Below, piece by piece: positions 62,586 through 64,000 of a stretch of DNA of 64,000 nt (position 1 is its first letter; every line of letters starts with the position of its first letter). A program made the position numbers and the translations under genes. A model generated the notes under the pieces. That model was not told where the DNA came from. It saw nothing but the letters and a program-made list of their open reading frames with translations, and made no database searches. This DNA comes from Stutzerimonas stutzeri. Lineage in GTDB: Bacteria; Pseudomonadota; Gammaproteobacteria; Pseudomonadales; Pseudomonadaceae. The stretch covers positions 1 to 64,000 of the forward strand of contig DDVX01000016.1 of assembly GCA_002345575.1 (NCBI GenBank), written 5' to 3'.

Positions 62586-63512
62586 TCAATCCAGCAGGCT
62601 GACCCGCCGATCGGCCATCTGCGGAAGATGCTGCAGCAGATATTCACGCAGGCGACCCAATGCAGCCGGCTCGTCGCTATCCTTGGGCCAGACCAGGTAG
62701 TAACTGTCGCCGGTACGCACCGCTTGCTCGAACGGCAACACCAGCGCGCCCCTGCGCACCTCGCCACTCACCAGCGCCAGATCGGCCACTGATACTCCTC
62801 GCCCCTGGATCGCCGCACCGATACCTAGCTCCAGGCTGTCGAACAGAATGCCCCGCTGCCAGGCGACTGTCTCGATGAGCCCCGTTCGCTGCAGCCAACG
62901 CCGCCAGTCACGACAATCGCGCGATGGGTGGATCAGTTCGGCCTCGGACAATTGCTGAGGTAACCAACGTCCGCCACACAACGTCGGTGCACAGACCGGC
63001 ACCAGCCACTCATCGAACAGCTTGAGCCACTGCCAATCGGCAGGGAAACCACCGCTGCCCAGCAGAATTGCGCAGTCGAAAGGCTCGCTGTGGAAATCCA
63101 CCGCATCCACATCCATCCAGACACTGGTGAGCTGTACCCGGCTGTGCGGTTGTGCCAGATGGAAGTTCTCCAGCGCCTCCAGCAGCCAGCGCATGGTCAG
63201 CGTCGACGGCGCCTTGAGCCGGAGATCACCCTGCCGGCGACTGACCGCGGCGCAGGCCGTTTCAATGGTGCGGAAGCCCGTCTTCAGCTCATGCGCCAGC
63301 CGCCGCCCGGTATCGGTCAGTGTCAGCCGCGAGCCGGAACGCTCGAACAGCTGGCAGCCAAGGTTCTCCTCCAACGTCTTCACGTGCCGGCTCACCGCGC
63401 TTTGGGTGATGCACAGACTGTGCGCCGCCTGCGTAAACGAGCCCAGTCGCGCCGCCACTTCGAAGGCGCGCAGTGCATAAAGCGGGGGCAGCCGCGGGGG
63501 CAGCAATGTCAT
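62586..63512 (-). CDS. LysR-family regulator (GcvA-like)
   Basis: A 308-residue transcription factor. The N-terminal winged helix is clear (LYALRAFEVAARLGSFTQAA, then SQSAVSRHVKTLEENLG-type: ITQSAVSRHVKTLEE) and a co-inducer domain fills the rest. The LPPLYALRAFEVAAR start and the ITQSAVSRHVKTLE helix resemble the GcvA/AmpR branch. It is divergent from the LysE-type exporter gene, the usual arrangement of a LysR activator and its target. The intergenic region holds a 40-base palindrome. The inducer is unknown; an amino acid is a reasonable guess from the exporter. Confidence 0.9.
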   Translation of the reverse strand: MTLLPPRLPPLYALRAFEVAARLGSFTQAAHSLCITQSAVSRHVKTLEENLGCQLFERSGSRLTLTDTGRRLAHELKTGFRTIETACAAVSRRQGDLRLKAPSTLTMRWLLEALENFHLAQPHSRVQLTSVWMDVDAVDFHSEPFDCAILLGSGGFPADWQWLKLFDEWLVPVCAPTLCGGRWLPQQLSEAELIHPSRDCRDWRRWLQRTGLIETVAWQRGILFDSLELGIGAAIQGRGVSVADLALVSGEVRRGALVLPFEQAVRTGDSYYLVWPKDSDEPAALGRLREYLLQHLPQMADRRVSLLD

Positions 63513-63615
63513 AACTAAAACTCATCCATACCGGTTGTTTTATCCGTTTCCCCAAGCAACTGTTTGTTCCGATACTTCACTTGCTTTCACCTGAAGAGCC
63601 GAACAGCTGTCGTAG

Positions 63616-63655
63616 CATGACCCAAAGGCCGAACAAGTTCGGCCTTTGGGTCATG
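63616..63655. repeat. Perfect 19+19 base palindrome between the LysR and LysE genes
   Basis: Arms 63616-63634 and 63637-63655 are exact reverse complements around the centre AA, beginning CATGACCCAAAGG. The GGCCGAAC-AA-GTTCGGCC core resembles the GCCGAAT-type repeats at 26047 and 53515. No T-run follows. It lies 104 bases upstream of the LysR start and 82 bases upstream of the LysE start. Confidence 0.85.
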
Positions 63656-63713
63656 AAAACCGGCGCCTGAATATTTGCTGCCCAACCATACGTAAAACTC
63701 AGGAGAGAGTGCC

Positions 63714-63740
63714 ATGCACAACGGACATTACCAGCCATGA
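63714..63740 (+). CDS. Possible 8-codon leader peptide coupled to the LysE-type gene
   Basis: ATG at 63714 has AGGAG (63701-63705) eight bases upstream and reads MHNGHYQP before TGA, whose bases overlap the exporter ATG as ATGA. The exporter start itself lacks a ribosome site, so translation may depend on this leader. Confidence 0.45.
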   Translation: MHNGHYQP

Positions 63741-64000
63741 CAAGCGCTTACCTCGGCTTTGCCGCGGCGGTGGTCGTGCTGATCGCCTCTCCCGGCCCGG
63801 TCGTAGCACTGGTGGTGGCCGATGCTCGGCACCAGTGGCCACTGTGGACCATTCTCGGCGGCGTGATTTCAGCGCTGATTCTGCTGGTTGCCGCGCTGCT
63901 GCTGATCCAACTGGCTCTTGGCCTGGAGCCGTTCATCCTCGAGTGGGGTCAGGTATTGGGCGGGCTCTATTTGATCTGGCTTGGCGCGAGCGGCCTGTGC
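63737..64000 (+). CDS. LysE/RhtB-family amino-acid exporter (cut by window end)
   Basis: The first 88 residues of a membrane exporter; the gene continues past the window. The beginning MTSAYLGFAAAVVVLIASPG, followed by PVVALVVADA, matches the RhtB/LysE family, in which the SPGP motif lies in the first helix. Two or three hydrophobic helices are visible, ending GGLYLIWLGASGL, a family motif. The ATG at 63737 is chosen from this motif and overlaps the stop of an 8-codon leader. The divergent LysR gene probably controls it. Confidence 0.85.
   Translation, partial: MTSAYLGFAAAVVVLIASPGPVVALVVADARHQWPLWTILGGVISALILLVAALLLIQLALGLEPFILEWGQVLGGLYLIWLGASGLC

Overview
The window is chromosomal DNA of a high-GC gammaproteobacterium of the Pseudomonas lineage. 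The best fit is the Pseudomonas/Stutzerimonas group, judged from protein sequences, gene order (the bioBFHCD run beside acyl-CoA dehydrogenases, and tktA-epd-pgk-fba) and pseudomonad-type dispersed palindromes. The yellow-pigment (zeaxanthin glucoside) cluster fits the pigmented members of that group. No species call is possible from the sequence alone. Genes are dense, often with ATGA start/stop overlaps. I see no tRNA, rRNA, CRISPR array or intact insertion sequence; the first ~20 bases may be the end of an IS200/IS605-type element.

Left part (1-20.8 kb). An acyl-CoA dehydrogenase gene has a PsrA-like operator over its promoter. Next come a small flagellar-rod-like protein and the biotin genes bioD, bioC, bioH, bioF and bioB on the minus strand. 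comF diverges from bioB, with a BirA-like operator between them that overlaps comF codons. After srkA, rlmJ and a nitronate monooxygenase comes a complete carotenoid cluster: crtZ (+), crtB-crtI-crtY-crtX-idi (-) and divergent crtE (+). The predicted product is zeaxanthin diglucoside. The crtE/idi intergenic region carries repeated TGTACA-like sites. A second acyl-CoA dehydrogenase, paralogous to the first, closes this part.

Middle part (20.9-45.7 kb). A K+/H+ antiporter lies beside an MscK-like mechanosensitive channel, followed by SelO. A four-gene minus-strand signalling operon encodes a CHASE3/GAF hybrid kinase with three receivers, CheR, a CheB catalytic domain and a receiver-kinase fusion. 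Then come a YqaE-type peptide, a metallo-beta-lactamase-fold hydrolase with a coupled 52-residue membrane peptide, a LEA-type lipoprotein, a dehydrogenase-trehalase pair, rarD, malate synthase G, and a cNMP/CBS/nucleotidyltransferase protein overlapping a DnaQ-type exonuclease.

Right part (45.8-64 kb). An acetate-type symporter and its DUF485 partner are followed by dbpA, a YccS-type FUSC transporter, a YhiN flavoprotein, small lipoproteins, hemerythrin, a DUF3509-like protein and an orphan receiver. The central-carbon run tktA-epd-pgk-(two small lipoproteins)-fba follows on the minus strand. The window ends with a LysR regulator divergent from a LysE/RhtB exporter, which is cut by the window edge. 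The central-carbon theme (acetate uptake, glyoxylate-cycle malate synthase, gluconeogenic enzymes, fatty-acid oxidation) is typical of a pseudomonad that prefers organic acids.
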